DNA from: JAASSS01 sp021767745
GTDB lineage: Bacteria; Pseudomonadota; Gammaproteobacteria; UBA5335
Direction of reading: 5' to 3'
Length of the DNA: 64,000 bases
Assembly: GCA_034189165.1 (NCBI GenBank)
Contig: JAXHVN010000028.1
Coordinates: 1-64,000 of the forward strand
Shown: positions 27,893 through 38,903 of the stretch, piece by piece
How the letters are laid out: each line of letters begins with the position of its first letter
Position numbering within the stretch: position 1 is the first letter of the stretch
Translations under genes and position numbers: made by a program
The notes under the pieces: generated by a model
The model's database searches: none
Seen by the model: the letters and a program-made list of their open reading frames with translations, nothing else
What the model was told of the DNA's origin: nothing

Positions 27893-28389
27893 TGGCGGCG
27901 GGTCGGCAGCCAGACCAGCCGCAGCCAGGCCAGCCGCGCCGGCCGCGGGGTTCGCGGCGCTCACGCGCCCGGCGGCTGGCCATGCAGGCGATCTACCAGT
28001 GGCAGCTCAATCCGCAGCCGGCGGCGGGGCTGATCGCCGAATACGACGCCCAGTCGGACATGGACGGTGCCGACCGCTCGCTGTTCGCCGAGCTGGTGCA
28101 GGGCGTGGTGCGGGATCCGGCGGCGCTCGACGCGCAGCTCGAGCCGCATCTGGATCGGCCGGCCACGCAGGTCGATCCGCTCGAGCACGCCCTGTTGCTG
28201 CTCGGGGTGGAGGAGCTGCTGCGGCAGCCGGCCGTGCCGGCGCTGGTCGTGCTCAACGAGTACATCGAGCTGGCCAAGCAGTACGGCGCACAGAAGAGCC
28301 ACGCCTACATCAACGGCGTGCTTGAGCCGGTCGCACGTACGCTGCGGCCGGCGGAATTCAAGGATCTGCCGCGACGCGAGCGGCAGTGA
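27892..28389 (+). CDS. nusB: transcription antitermination factor NusB
   Basis: A 165-residue all-helical protein that binds boxA with NusE during rRNA transcription. The first 25 residues are Gln/Pro/Arg-rich and unusual; the domain starts at SRARRLAMQAIYQWQ. NEYIELAKQYGAQKSHAYINGVL near the end is the family signature. Translationally coupled to ribH. Confidence 0.94.
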   Translation: MAAGRQPDQPQPGQPRRPRGSRRSRARRLAMQAIYQWQLNPQPAAGLIAEYDAQSDMDGADRSLFAELVQGVVRDPAALDAQLEPHLDRPATQVDPLEHALLLLGVEELLRQPAVPALVVLNEYIELAKQYGAQKSHAYINGVLEPVARTLRPAEFKDLPRRERQ

Positions 28390-28411
28390 GGCCGGCGCGG
28401 CGGGCGGGACG

Positions 28412-29395
28412 ATGAGCGACGAATTCAGCCTGATCGAGCGCCATCTGCGCCGGCCGGCCGGCCGGTCGGACGTGCTCCTGGCCGGTGGCGACGACGCCGC
28501 GCTGGTCGCGGTGCCCGCCGACAGCCTGCTGGTCGTCACCACCGACATGTTGGTCGCCGGCGTGCACTTCGAGGCGGAAGCGCCGGCCGCGGCGGTCGGC
28601 CACAAGGCGCTGGCGGTGAACCTCAGCGACCTGGCCGCGATGGGGGCCGCGCCGGCCTGGGTGAGCCTGGCGCTGACGCTGCCGGCGCCGGCGTCGGAGG
28701 ACTGGCTCGCCGACTTTGCCGAGGGCTTCTACGCTCTGGCCGATGCGGCCGGCGTCGCGCTGATCGGCGGCGACCTGACGCAAGGGCCGCTGAGTCTGTG
28801 TGTGCAGGCACTGGGCCTGCTGCCGGCAGCGGCCGGGGCGCTGCGCCGCGAGGGCGCGAACGTCGGCGATTTGGTCTGCGTTACCGGCACGCTCGGTGAT
28901 GCGGCGCTGGCCCTGGCATGTTCACTCGGCGGCGCGAAGACACCGGCCGATGCCGATGCCGCCTTCCTGCAGCAACGCCTGCAGCAGCCGTGGCCGCGCC
29001 TTGGCGCTGGCGTGGCGCTGCGGCCGCTGGCGAGCGCCGGCATCGATGTGTCCGACGGCCTGATCGCCGATCTCGGCCACATCTGCCGCGCCAGCGGCGT
29101 GGGCGCGATCATCGAGCAGGCCCAGCTGCCGCTGTCCGCTGCCGCCCGGGCCACCGCCGGCGCTGCGGGCCTGGACGTGCTCGAGGCCGCCCTCTACGGC
29201 GGCGATGACTACGAGCTGTGCGTGACGGTGCCGCCGGCGGCTCTGGCCGCGGCGCAGCGGGCGGTGGCCGCCAGCGAGTTCCTCGGCCTGACGCCGATCG
29301 GGCGTATCGTCGCCGAGCCCGGCATCCGGCTGCAGGCGGCGGACGGCGGCCTGCACGCGCCGCGTCCGCAGGTCGGCTACCGCCACTTCGGCTGA
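28412..29395 (+). CDS. thiL: thiamine-monophosphate kinase
   Basis: A 327-residue PurM-like fold enzyme phosphorylating thiamin-P to thiamin-PP. DDAALVAVP, TTDMLVAGVHF, NLSDLAAMGA, GGDLTQGPLSL and the late GIDVSDGLIADLGH and GGDDYELC motifs are all present. Lies between nusB and pgpA, the standard order. Confidence 0.95.
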   Translation: MSDEFSLIERHLRRPAGRSDVLLAGGDDAALVAVPADSLLVVTTDMLVAGVHFEAEAPAAAVGHKALAVNLSDLAAMGAAPAWVSLALTLPAPASEDWLADFAEGFYALADAAGVALIGGDLTQGPLSLCVQALGLLPAAAGALRREGANVGDLVCVTGTLGDAALALACSLGGAKTPADADAAFLQQRLQQPWPRLGAGVALRPLASAGIDVSDGLIADLGHICRASGVGAIIEQAQLPLSAAARATAGAAGLDVLEAALYGGDDYELCVTVPPAALAAAQRAVAASEFLGLTPIGRIVAEPGIRLQAADGGLHAPRPQVGYRHFG

Positions 29396-29403
29396 GCAGG
29401 GGC

Positions 29404-29952
29404 GTGGGTCGGCAGTCGGCATCGGGCAAGCGCACCGCGCGCCAGCCGCACGTGATCGGCCATCCGCCGCCGGCACGCGTGCTGCGTCAGCCGGCGCTGT
29501 TCATCGCCACGCTCGGCGGCGCCGGCCTGGCGCGGCGGGCGCCGGGGACCGCCGGGACCGCCGTGTCCGTGCCGGTGCTGCTGGTGCTGGCGCCGCTGGG
29601 GCTGCCGGTCTACTACGCGGTGCTGGCCGCGGCGTTCGTGCTCGGCTGGTGGGCCTGTGCCCAGGCGGAGCGCCGGCTGGGCTTCCACGATCATCCGGCC
29701 GTGGTCTGGGATGAACTGGTCGGCTATCTGCTGACGGCGCTGCCGGCACTGCATCTAGGCTGGGAGCCGGGCTGGGGGCTGGCGCTGTGGGCCTTCGTCG
29801 CCTTCCGGGTTTGCGACATCGCCAAGCCCTGGCCGGTGAGCCTGGCCGACCGGCGCATCGGCGGCGGGCTCGGCACCATGGTCGATGACATGCTGGCGGC
29901 GGTCTACGCCGCCGCCCTGCTGCTCGCCGGTCTGGTGTGGCTGACGCCCTAG
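29404..29952 (+). CDS. pgpA: phosphatidylglycerophosphatase A
   Basis: A membrane enzyme of about 182 residues that dephosphorylates PGP to phosphatidylglycerol. RAPGTAGT, the acidic VWDELVGYLL and the C-terminal VDDMLAAVYA motifs are diagnostic; four hydrophobic segments. The start is a GTG after AGGGG; another GTG 48 bases on would give 167 residues. Convergent with folE2, 19 bases apart. Confidence 0.92.
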   Translation: MGRQSASGKRTARQPHVIGHPPPARVLRQPALFIATLGGAGLARRAPGTAGTAVSVPVLLVLAPLGLPVYYAVLAAAFVLGWWACAQAERRLGFHDHPAVVWDELVGYLLTALPALHLGWEPGWGLALWAFVAFRVCDIAKPWPVSLADRRIGGGLGTMVDDMLAAVYAAALLLAGLVWLTP

Positions 29953-29971
29953 CCGGCGCCGCGGGGGCGGG

Positions 29972-30796
29972 TCAGCCGGCCGAGGTCTTGTCCCGCGCGA
30001 TGCGGGCGTAGGCCGAGTGGTTGTGGATGGACTCGAAGTTCTCCGATTCCACCACATAGCCCAGCACCCGCGGTTCGGCGTCCAGGCGGGCGGCGACATC
30101 GCGCACCGCATCCTCGACGAACTTCGGGTTGTCGTAGGCGCGCTCGGTGACGAACTTCTCGTCGGGCCGCTTCAGCAGGCCGTAGAGTTCGGAGGAGGCC
30201 TCGGCCTCGGCCAGCTCGATCAGTTCCTCGATCCAGATGTCGCCGGCGCAGCCGACCTCGATCGTGAGGTGCGAACGCTGGTTATGCGCTCCATAGCGCG
30301 AGATCTCCTTCGAGCAGGGGCACAGGCTGGTGACCGGCACCTGCACCTTGATGAAGGTCTCGATGCCGCCCTCCACCGATTCGGCCCGTAGCGTCACCTC
30401 GTAATCCATCAGGCTTTCCACCCCCGACACCGGCGCGGCCTTGCGGCGGTAGTAGGGGAAGCGGATGGTGAGATAGCCGCGCTCGGCCTCGAGGCGGTCG
30501 ATCATCATCTCCGCCAGCGGCGCCAGGTCGCTCACCGCCAGCTCCACGTCCTGACGCTCGGCCAGGATCGCGACGAAGCGCGACATGTGCGTGCCCTTCT
30601 GGTGGTGGGGCAGGCTGACGTACATGTCGAATGTCGCCACGGTCGGCACGGCGCTGGCGGCGCGGTCGCGCACCTGCAGCGGATGGCGGATGTCCTTGAT
30701 GCCGACCCGGTCGATCGGGATGCGGCGCGCGTCTGCGCTGCCCTGGACGTCGGCGATCTCGCTGTGAACAGCGGCCGGTTCGCGCATCTGACTCAT
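29972..30796 (-). CDS. folE2: GTP cyclohydrolase FolE2 (type IB)
   Basis: A 274-residue enzyme making 7,8-dihydroneopterin triphosphate from GTP, the first step of folate and queuosine synthesis. VGIKDIRHP, the catalytic Cys in TSLCPCSKEIS, GAHNQRSH and VESENFESIHNHSAYA are FolE2 signatures. FolE2 works with metals other than zinc and often replaces FolE under zinc limitation; no Zur site is evident upstream. Followed by pgpA convergently and preceded by queD on the same strand. Confidence 0.95.
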   Translation of the reverse strand: MSQMREPAAVHSEIADVQGSADARRIPIDRVGIKDIRHPLQVRDRAASAVPTVATFDMYVSLPHHQKGTHMSRFVAILAERQDVELAVSDLAPLAEMMIDRLEAERGYLTIRFPYYRRKAAPVSGVESLMDYEVTLRAESVEGGIETFIKVQVPVTSLCPCSKEISRYGAHNQRSHLTIEVGCAGDIWIEELIELAEAEASSELYGLLKRPDEKFVTERAYDNPKFVEDAVRDVAARLDAEPRVLGYVVESENFESIHNHSAYARIARDKTSAG

Positions 30797-30956
30797 CTGG
30801 CTTCCTCGTCCTGGCGCCGTGTCCGGCTGGCACGGCCCGCGCCCGCGCCGGTTGCCGCCGCGGACGCTGCCTGCGGGCGGTGCCGGTGGGCCTGTTCGCT
30901 AATGTGGACCGTCATTGTCCGGCTTGGTGCGCGGCAAGTCCACGCGCCGCATGGCC

Positions 30957-31337
30957 TCAGCGGCGTTCGTAACGCACGCAGGCCCGGTCGGTCTCCCACA
31001 GGGTGACGGCATGCACCGCGAGCCCCGGCGCGTTCAGCCGCTCGGTGAGCTCGGCGTAGAAGTACGCGGCGATGTTCTCGGCGGTCGGGTTGCGCGTATC
31101 GAATGGCGGGATGTCGTTCAGGTAGCGATGATCGAGCTGCGCGGCGATCTCGCGCGCGGCCTGCTTGATCCGCTTGAAGTCGACCGCCATGCCGAGCTCG
31201 TCGAGCTCGCTGGCCTGCACCTCGACCTCGACCTTCCAGTTGTGCCCGTGCATCCGCTGGCACGCCCCGGGATAGCCGCGCAGCGTATGGGCGGAGGCGA
31301 ACTCGCTGAGGATCTTGAGGGTATAGCAGGCGTCCAT
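30957..31337 (-). CDS. queD: 6-carboxytetrahydropterin synthase
   Basis: A 126-residue PTPS-fold enzyme converting dihydroneopterin triphosphate to carboxytetrahydropterin for queuosine. Zinc ligands are in the His of FASAHTL and CQRMHGHNW (catalytic Cys plus HGH); the Glu of NPTAENIA closes the site. The ATG at 31337 is preferred over a TTG nine codons upstream. It lies 160 bases upstream of folE2, which makes its substrate. Confidence 0.93.
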   Translation of the reverse strand: MDACYTLKILSEFASAHTLRGYPGACQRMHGHNWKVEVEVQASELDELGMAVDFKRIKQAAREIAAQLDHRYLNDIPPFDTRNPTAENIAAYFYAELTERLNAPGLAVHAVTLWETDRACVRYERR

Positions 31338-31388
31338 CGACTGGCTCTCGAGGCTAACCCACAAGACTAGCGCGGGCCGATGACGTGC

Positions 31389-33980
31389 TCAAGCGTCCGG
31401 CGCTTTCCCGGTCAGCGCCGCACGCAGCTCGTAGAGCAGCTCGAGCGCCTGGCGGGGCGTCAGCGCATCCGGCTCGCACTCGCGCAACCGGGCCAGCACC
31501 GGATGCGGCCGGGCGGCGAACAGCTCGAGCTGCGCCGCCGCCCGGCCGGCCGTCGGCGTTGCCAGCGCGCCCGGCTCGCGCTCCAGCGCCGCCAGCCGCT
31601 CGCGGGCACGGGCCAGCACCGGCGCCGGCAGGCCGGCGAGCGCCGCCACGTGCAGACCGTAGCTGCGGTCGGCCGGCCCGGGGCGCACGGCGTGCAGCAG
31701 CACCAGCGATTCGGCGGTCTCGGCGACTTGCAGGTGCACGTTGGCGACGCCCTCCAGCTGCTGGGCGAGCGCGGTCAGCTCGAAGTAGTGCGTGGCGAAC
31801 AGCGTCATCGCGCCGAGCTGCTGCAGGTGTTCGGCGCAGGCCCAGGCGAGCGACAGGCCGTCGTAGGTGCTGGTGCCGCGGCCGATCTCGTCCATGATCA
31901 CCAGGCTCTGCGGGCCGGCGTGGTGCAGGATCTGCGCGGTCTCGATCATCTCCACCATGAAGGTCGAGTGGCCGGCAGCGAGGTCGTCCGCCGCGCCGAT
32001 GCGCGTGAAGATGCGATCGACCGGGCCGATGCGCGCCGCGGTGGCCGGCACGAAGCTGCCGATGTGGGCGAGCAGCACGATCAGCGCGTTCTGGCGCATG
32101 TAGGTGCTCTTGCCGCCCATGTTCGGGCCGGTGATCACCAGCAGGCGCTGGCGCCCGTCCAGACACAGGTCGTTGGCGATGAAGCCCGCCTCCAGCACCG
32201 CCTCGACCACCGGATGCCGGCCGGCCTCGATCTCGATGCCCGGCGTCGGCGCCAGCACCGGCGGGTGCCAGTCCAGCGTCACCGCCCGTTCGGCCAGGCA
32301 GCCGAGCACGTCGAGGCAGGCCAGCGCCTCGGCGGTGTCCTGCAGCGCGGGCAGGGCCTCGGCGGCCGCCTCCACCAGCGCGTCGAACAGCACCTTCTCC
32401 CGGATCAGCGCCCGTTCGCGGGCCCCGAGGATGCGGTCCTCGTACTGCTTGAGCTCCTCGGTGATGTAGCGCTCGGTGTGCTTGAGCGTCTGCCGGCGGC
32501 TGTAGTGGGCCGGCACCCGCGCGCTGTGCTGACGCGGCACCTCGAGATAGAACCCGTGCACCCGGTTGTAACCGGCCCTGAGACTGGCGATGCCGCTGGC
32601 GACCTGCTCCCTCGCGGCCAGCGCGTCGAGGAACTCGCCCTGGTCCACACCCAGCGCCCGCTCGGCATCGAGCTCGGCGTCGTAGCCGTCGGCGATGACG
32701 CCGCCATCCTTCAGCGTCAGCGGGGGCGCTGCCACCAGTGCCGTGCCAAGTGTGGCCGCCAGCGCCGGCTGCTCGACCAGCCGCGCCGCCAGGGCCTCGA
32801 GTAGCGCGGCGGCCGGCGCCGCCAGCACCCGGCGCACCGGCGCCAGCGCGGCAAGTGCCTGGCGCAGCGCGGACAGATCACGCGGGCGCGCGCTGCGCAG
32901 CGCGATCCGCCCGAGCACGCGCTCGAGATCGCCGATGGGCGCCAACGCTTCGGCCAGCTGCAGATACTGGGATTGCTGCTGCAGTGCCGCCAGCGCGGCA
33001 TGCCGGGCCCGCAGAGCGTCCTGATCCCGCAGCGGCTGGCCGAGCCAGCGCCGCAGCATCCGGGCGCCCATCGGCGTGCGGGTGCGATCGAGCAGCCGGA
33101 TCAGCGAGTGATCGGCGCCGCGCAGGGGCGTATCGAGCTCGAGGTTGCGGCGGGTGACGCCATCGAGCTGCAGATAGTCCTGCGAATGCTCGCGACGCAG
33201 GCCGCGTATATGGGTCGGTGCCTCCTGCCCGGTGAGGGCGACGTAGCGCAGCAGCGCGCCGGCGGCGGCGCTGGCGGCATCGGGGCCGTCGATGCCGAAG
33301 CCGCACAGGTCGCGGGTGCCGAACTGCTCGCACAGCAGCCGGTGATTGCTGAGGGCGTCGAACTCCCATGGCGGCCGGCGCACGAGCTGGGGCTGCGCGG
33401 CCAGCGCCGGCGGGGGCGAGGTGCGCTCGTCGAGCAGCACCTCGGCCGGCTGCAGGCGCTCGAGCTCGGGCGCAAGGTCCGCCGCCGGCAGCGGGCCCAT
33501 CACGTGCAGTCGGCCGCCGGCGAGGTCCAGCCAGGCAAGCGTGTAGGCCGCGCCGTCCGGCGCCGGCGCCATCGCCAGCAGCAACGCCTCGCGTCGCGAC
33601 TCCAGCAGGGCCTCGTCGGTGACCGTGCCGGGCGTGAGGATGCGCACCACCGCGCGTTCCATCGGCGCCCGCGCCGTCGCGGCGCCGACCTGCTCGCAGA
33701 TCGCGACCGATTCGCCGAGCCGCAGCAGGCGGGCCAGGTAACTCTCGGCCGCATGCACCGGCACGCCGGCCATCGGGATCGGTGCGCCGGCGGATTCGCC
33801 GCGGGTGGTCAGGGTGATGTCCAGCAGGCCGGCGACACGGCGGGCGTCCTCGTAGAACAGCTCGTAGAAGTCCCCCATCCGATAGAATAGGAGCCGGTCG
33901 GGCTGCTCGGCCTTGAGCCGCAGGTACTGACGGATCATCGGCGTGTGCGCGGGGTCGATCTCGGGTGCGTCGCGGGTCAT
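31389..33980 (-). CDS. mutS: DNA mismatch repair protein MutS
   Basis: An 863-residue mismatch sensor. The mismatch wedge is the Phe of GDFYELF (about residues 36-42); the ATPase Walker A GPNMGGKS lies near residue 615, then DEIGRGTSTYDG and TLFATHYFELT. The C terminus carries the dimer/tetramer helix. Divergent from pncC by 125 bases, upstream of queD on the same strand with 51 bases between. Confidence 0.97.
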   Translation of the reverse strand: MTRDAPEIDPAHTPMIRQYLRLKAEQPDRLLFYRMGDFYELFYEDARRVAGLLDITLTTRGESAGAPIPMAGVPVHAAESYLARLLRLGESVAICEQVGAATARAPMERAVVRILTPGTVTDEALLESRREALLLAMAPAPDGAAYTLAWLDLAGGRLHVMGPLPAADLAPELERLQPAEVLLDERTSPPPALAAQPQLVRRPPWEFDALSNHRLLCEQFGTRDLCGFGIDGPDAASAAAGALLRYVALTGQEAPTHIRGLRREHSQDYLQLDGVTRRNLELDTPLRGADHSLIRLLDRTRTPMGARMLRRWLGQPLRDQDALRARHAALAALQQQSQYLQLAEALAPIGDLERVLGRIALRSARPRDLSALRQALAALAPVRRVLAAPAAALLEALAARLVEQPALAATLGTALVAAPPLTLKDGGVIADGYDAELDAERALGVDQGEFLDALAAREQVASGIASLRAGYNRVHGFYLEVPRQHSARVPAHYSRRQTLKHTERYITEELKQYEDRILGARERALIREKVLFDALVEAAAEALPALQDTAEALACLDVLGCLAERAVTLDWHPPVLAPTPGIEIEAGRHPVVEAVLEAGFIANDLCLDGRQRLLVITGPNMGGKSTYMRQNALIVLLAHIGSFVPATAARIGPVDRIFTRIGAADDLAAGHSTFMVEMIETAQILHHAGPQSLVIMDEIGRGTSTYDGLSLAWACAEHLQQLGAMTLFATHYFELTALAQQLEGVANVHLQVAETAESLVLLHAVRPGPADRSYGLHVAALAGLPAPVLARARERLAALEREPGALATPTAGRAAAQLELFAARPHPVLARLRECEPDALTPRQALELLYELRAALTGKAPDA

Positions 33981-34105
33981 GCGAGGTTCGTCGGCGGCGG
34001 TCGGTGGCCTGCCGGCGCAGGGGCGTCGGACAGCGGACCGGGGCGGCTCAAACTAGGCACCGTTGGCTGCCGGCGCAACTGCCGGCGTGGCAGGCAGGAT
34101 CGTCG

Positions 34106-34618
34106 ATGGCAACGTGCGAGACAGTCGAGCCGCTGGTGCAGCGCCTGGCGGACGAGCTGCGCGCCCGGCACCTGCGTCTGGTGGTGGCGGAATCCTGTAC
34201 CGGCGGTCTGCTCGCCGCCGCGCTTACGGCGTTGCCCGGCAGCTCGGCCTGGTTCGATCGGGGTCTGGTCACCTACAGCAATGCGGCCAAGACCGCGCTG
34301 CTGGGCGTGCCGGCCACGATGCTGGCGCGCTGCGGCGCGGTCAGCGAGCCGGTGGCGCGGCAGATGGCCAGCGGCGCCCTGCACAACGGCGCGGCCGACC
34401 TCGCAGTGGCCATCACCGGTATCGCCGGGCCGGAGGGCGGCACGCCCGACAAGCCCGTGGGCACGGTCTGGATCGCCTGGGCGGCCCGGTCGCGTACCCC
34501 CGCATCCCGGTGCTACCTTTTCGAGGGTGAGCGCGCGCAGGTGCGCGCGGCGAGCGTGCGCGCGGCGCTGGAGGGGTTGATCCCGCTCGCCGGCGGGCAG
34601 CCCGCCGCCGGGCGCTGA
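34106..34618 (+). CDS. pncC: nicotinamide-nucleotide amidohydrolase (CinA C-terminal family)
   Basis: A 170-residue single-domain protein that deamidates NMN in pyridine nucleotide salvage. VVAESCTGGLLAAALTALPGSS, FDRGLVTYSNAAKTALLGV and AITGIAGPEGGTPDKPVGTVWIA are the CinA_C signatures. An AGGA box precedes the ATG. recA follows after 59 bases, the usual pncC-recA order. Confidence 0.95.
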   Translation: MATCETVEPLVQRLADELRARHLRLVVAESCTGGLLAAALTALPGSSAWFDRGLVTYSNAAKTALLGVPATMLARCGAVSEPVARQMASGALHNGAADLAVAITGIAGPEGGTPDKPVGTVWIAWAARSRTPASRCYLFEGERAQVRAASVRAALEGLIPLAGGQPAAGR

Positions 34619-34677
34619 GGCAGACGGACAACAACGACACGCAGGCGCCCGCCGGGGCGCGAAGCAGCAGGTAGACG

Positions 34678-35695
<1,018 letters not shown>

Positions 35696-35721
<26 letters not shown>

Positions 35722-36187
35722 GCGGGCGCGCGAGCGGGCGCTGCGACTGCTGAGCCGGCGCGAATACAGCCGCGCCGAGCTGCGTCAGCGGCTGCGTCGA
35801 CCGACCCGGGATGACGAGGCGCTGGACGCCGAGGCGCTCGAGGCGTTGCTCGATGCCCTGACGCAGGAGGGCTGGCTCAGCGAGACCCGTTTCGCCGAGG
35901 CCACCGTCGCCGCCCGCACGCGTCAGGGTGATGGGCCGCTGCGGCTGCGCGCCCGGCTGGCCGGGCGGGGCGTCGCCCCGGAACTGATCGACACGGCCCT
36001 GGCCGCCGTGGCGGACTGGCAGGATCTGCTCGAGCGGGCCCGGCGCCGGCGCTTCGGCGATCAGGCGCCCGAAGACTACGCGCAATGGGCGCAGCAGGCC
36101 CGCTACCTGCAGCGCCGCGGCTTCAGCGAAGCGCAGATCCGCGCCGCGCTGCCCCAACCCGGGCGCGGCGGGCATGACAACCACTGA
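35696..36187 (+). CDS. recX: regulatory protein RecX
   Basis: A 163-residue helical-repeat protein that caps RecA filaments and blocks growth. ALRLLSRREYSRAELRQRL and WLSETRFAEA are the repeat signatures; RYLQRRGFSEAQIRAAL ends it. The ATG lies 26 bases inside recA, so translation is probably coupled. The end overlaps or abuts alaS depending on the alaS start. Confidence 0.92.
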
Positions 36188-36233
36188 CGCGGAGTCGGCT
36201 GCGCCGATGCCGCCTCGTACAGGGCACGACCGG

Positions 36234-38876
36234 ATGGACGACTCCCCGCACCCGCCGCGCAGCAGCGCGGCGCTGCGTCGCAGCTTTCTCGACTTCTTCG
36301 CCAGTCACGGTCACACGCCGGTGCCCTCCGCCTCGCTCGTGCCGGCCAGCGACCCGACGCTGCTGTTCACCAATGCCGGCATGGTGCCCTTCAAGGACGT
36401 GTTTCTGGGGCGCGAGCGCCGCCCGTACGTGCGCGCCGCCAGTGCCCAGCGCTGCGTGCGGGCAGGTGGCAAGCACAATGACCTGGAGAACGTCGGCTAC
36501 ACCGCGCGGCATCACACGTTCTTCGAGATGCTCGGCAACTTCAGTTTCGGCGACTACTTCAAGCGCGAGGCCATCGGCTACGCCTGGCAGTACCTCACCG
36601 AGGTGCTGCGCCTGCCGCCGGAGCGGCTGTGGGTCACCGTCTACGAGCAGGACGAGCAGGCCGCCGCGATCTGGCTGGAGGAGATCGGCGTCGATCCGGC
36701 GCGCTTCGCGCGCATCGGTGCCCGCGACAACTTCTGGTCGATGGGCGACACCGGCCCGTGCGGGCCGTGCTCGGAGATCTTCTACGACCACGGGCCGCAG
36801 GTGGCCGGCGGCCCGCCCGGCTCGCCCGACGAGGACGGCGATCGCTACGTCGAGATCTGGAACCTCGTGTTCATGCAGTACGATCGCGCCGCAGACGGCA
36901 CCCTGACGGCGCTGCCGCGGCCGTCGGTGGATACCGGCATGGGGCTCGAGCGCCTGGCCGCCGTGATGCAGGGCGTGCACAGCAACTACGACATCGACCT
37001 GTTCCAGCGGCTGATCGAAGCCATGGCCGCGATCGCCGGCAGCGCCCGACACGATGCGCCCTCGCTGCGGGTGATCGCCGACCACATCCGGGCCAGCGCT
37101 TTCCTGATCGCCGACGGCGTCCTGCCCGGCAACGAGGGGCGCGGCTATGTGCTGCGGCGCATCATCCGCCGCGCGGCCCGGCACGGGCATCAGCTCGGCG
37201 TGCAGGGCACTTTCTTCCACCGCATGGTTGCGCCGCTGGTCGCCGAGATGGGCGAGGCCTACCCGGAGCTCGCCACGGCGCAGGCGCGCATCGAGCAGGT
37301 GCTGTTGCAGGAGGAGGAGCGCTTCGCGCAGACGCTGGAGCAGGGGCTCAAGCTTCTGGAGGAAGCGATCGGCTCGCTGTCGGGCGACACGATCCCCGGC
37401 GACACCGTCTTCCAGCTCTACGACACCTACGGCTTTCCCAGCGATCTGACGGCCGACATCGCCCGCGAGCGTGGCCTGTCGATCGACGAGGCCGGCTTCG
37501 AGCGTGCCATGGCGGCCCAGCGCGAGTCGGCGCGCGCCGCCAGCCGCTTTCGCAGCGAGGCAGCGCTGGACTTCGAGGCCGTCGACGCCGAGACGCTGCA
37601 GCGGCACGTGTTCTCCGGCTACGAGCGCACGGTGGACACCGCGCGGATCGTCGCCCTGTTCCGGGAGCGCCGCCCGGTGGAGCGGCTGAGTGCCGGCGAG
37701 CAGGGCGCCGTGGTGCTTGATCGCACGCCGTTCTACGCCGAGTCGGGCGGTCAGGTCGGCGACGCCGGCGTCATCGTCGGGACCGGCGGGCGCTTCTGCG
37801 TCACCGATACCCAGAAGGGTGAGCTCGGCGCGCATGTGCACCACGGTGAGCTGGAGCAGGGCACGCTGACCGTGGGCGAGTCGGTGGAGCCGCAGATCGA
37901 TGTCGCACGGCGCGACGCCATCCGCCGCAACCACTCGGCCACCCACCTGCTGAACGCGGCGCTGCGCGAGGTACTCGGTGAGCACGTGGTGCAGAAGGGC
38001 TCGCTGGTGGCGCCGGACCGGCTGCGCTTCGACTTCTCGCACGACCAGCCGCTGACCGCTGACGAGCTGCGGGCGGTGGAGGACTGGGTCAACGCCGCCG
38101 TGCTGCGCAACGAAGCGGCCGAGATCCGCGAGATGTCCTACCCGGAGGCCGTGGCCGCCGGCGCCCTCTCGCTGGCGGGCGAGGCCTATGCCGAGCAGGT
38201 GCGGGTGCTGCGTCTGGGTAGCTTCTCCATGGAGCTGTGCGGCGGCGTGCACGTCGATCGCACCGGCGACATCGGCGCCTTCGCCATACTCGGCGAGGCT
38301 GGCGTCTCGGCCGGGGTACGCCGGATCGAGGCGGTCACGGGCTGGCAGGCGTTGGCGCAGCTGCGCGAGCAGCGCGAGCTGCTGGCGAGCCTGGCCGAGC
38401 AGCTGCGGGCACAGCCGGCGGATCTGGCGCGGCGCATCGGCCAGCTGCAGGCCCAGCAACGGCAGCTCGAGAAGGACAATGCCCGGCTCAAGCAGCAGCT
38501 GGCGAGCGGCCAGGGCCAGGATCTCGGCGCCCAGGCCGAGCCGGTCGGCGACACCCAGCTGCTGGTGGCACGGTTGGATGGCGTGGACGCCAAGACGCTG
38601 CGCGAGACGCTCGATCAGCTGAAGACCCGGCTGCAGCAGGCCGCGGTGCTGCTGGCCACGGTCAGCGACGGCAAGGTGGTGCTGATCGCGGGCGTCACCC
38701 GCAACCGCACGGACCGGCTCGCCGCGGGGGAGTGGGTCAACGTCGCCGCCGAAGGCGTCGGCGGCCGGGGCGGTGGTCGACCCGACATGGCGCAGGCCGG
38801 CGGCAAGGACGTGACTGCCCTGGACGCGGCGCTCGACCGCGCGCGGGACTGGGCGCGCGATCGCCTGACGGACTAA
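36234..38876 (+). CDS. alaS: alanyl-tRNA synthetase
   Basis: About 880 residues. The class II core begins at LRRSFLDFFASHGHTPV and contains LLFTNAGMVPFKD and NVGYTARHHTFFEMLGNFSFGDYFK. The editing domain has HSATH and CGGVH zinc ligands; a coiled coil and C-Ala domain (GGRGGGRPDMAQAGG) finish it. I start at 36234 because it gives the usual length (E. coli 876); an ATG at 36174, inside recX, would add 20 residues. Confidence 0.96.
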   Translation: MDDSPHPPRSSAALRRSFLDFFASHGHTPVPSASLVPASDPTLLFTNAGMVPFKDVFLGRERRPYVRAASAQRCVRAGGKHNDLENVGYTARHHTFFEMLGNFSFGDYFKREAIGYAWQYLTEVLRLPPERLWVTVYEQDEQAAAIWLEEIGVDPARFARIGARDNFWSMGDTGPCGPCSEIFYDHGPQVAGGPPGSPDEDGDRYVEIWNLVFMQYDRAADGTLTALPRPSVDTGMGLERLAAVMQGVHSNYDIDLFQRLIEAMAAIAGSARHDAPSLRVIADHIRASAFLIADGVLPGNEGRGYVLRRIIRRAARHGHQLGVQGTFFHRMVAPLVAEMGEAYPELATAQARIEQVLLQEEERFAQTLEQGLKLLEEAIGSLSGDTIPGDTVFQLYDTYGFPSDLTADIARERGLSIDEAGFERAMAAQRESARAASRFRSEAALDFEAVDAETLQRHVFSGYERTVDTARIVALFRERRPVERLSAGEQGAVVLDRTPFYAESGGQVGDAGVIVGTGGRFCVTDTQKGELGAHVHHGELEQGTLTVGESVEPQIDVARRDAIRRNHSATHLLNAALREVLGEHVVQKGSLVAPDRLRFDFSHDQPLTADELRAVEDWVNAAVLRNEAAEIREMSYPEAVAAGALSLAGEAYAEQVRVLRLGSFSMELCGGVHVDRTGDIGAFAILGEAGVSAGVRRIEAVTGWQALAQLREQRELLASLAEQLRAQPADLARRIGQLQAQQRQLEKDNARLKQQLASGQGQDLGAQAEPVGDTQLLVARLDGVDAKTLRETLDQLKTRLQQAAVLLATVSDGKVVLIAGVTRNRTDRLAAGEWVNVAAEGVGGRGGGRPDMAQAGGKDVTALDAALDRARDWARDRLTD

Positions 38877-38903
38877 CCGGCGCCGGGTCGGCGCCCGGTC
38901 GGC

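Noticed and set aside
23861..29403. FMN or TPP riboswitch in the rib/thi operon
   Set aside because: Gaps between genes are too short and no conserved riboswitch core sequence is visible.
36123..38459. 778-codon minus-strand frame
   Set aside because: Fully antisense to alaS, which has all expected motifs. Considered a shadow.
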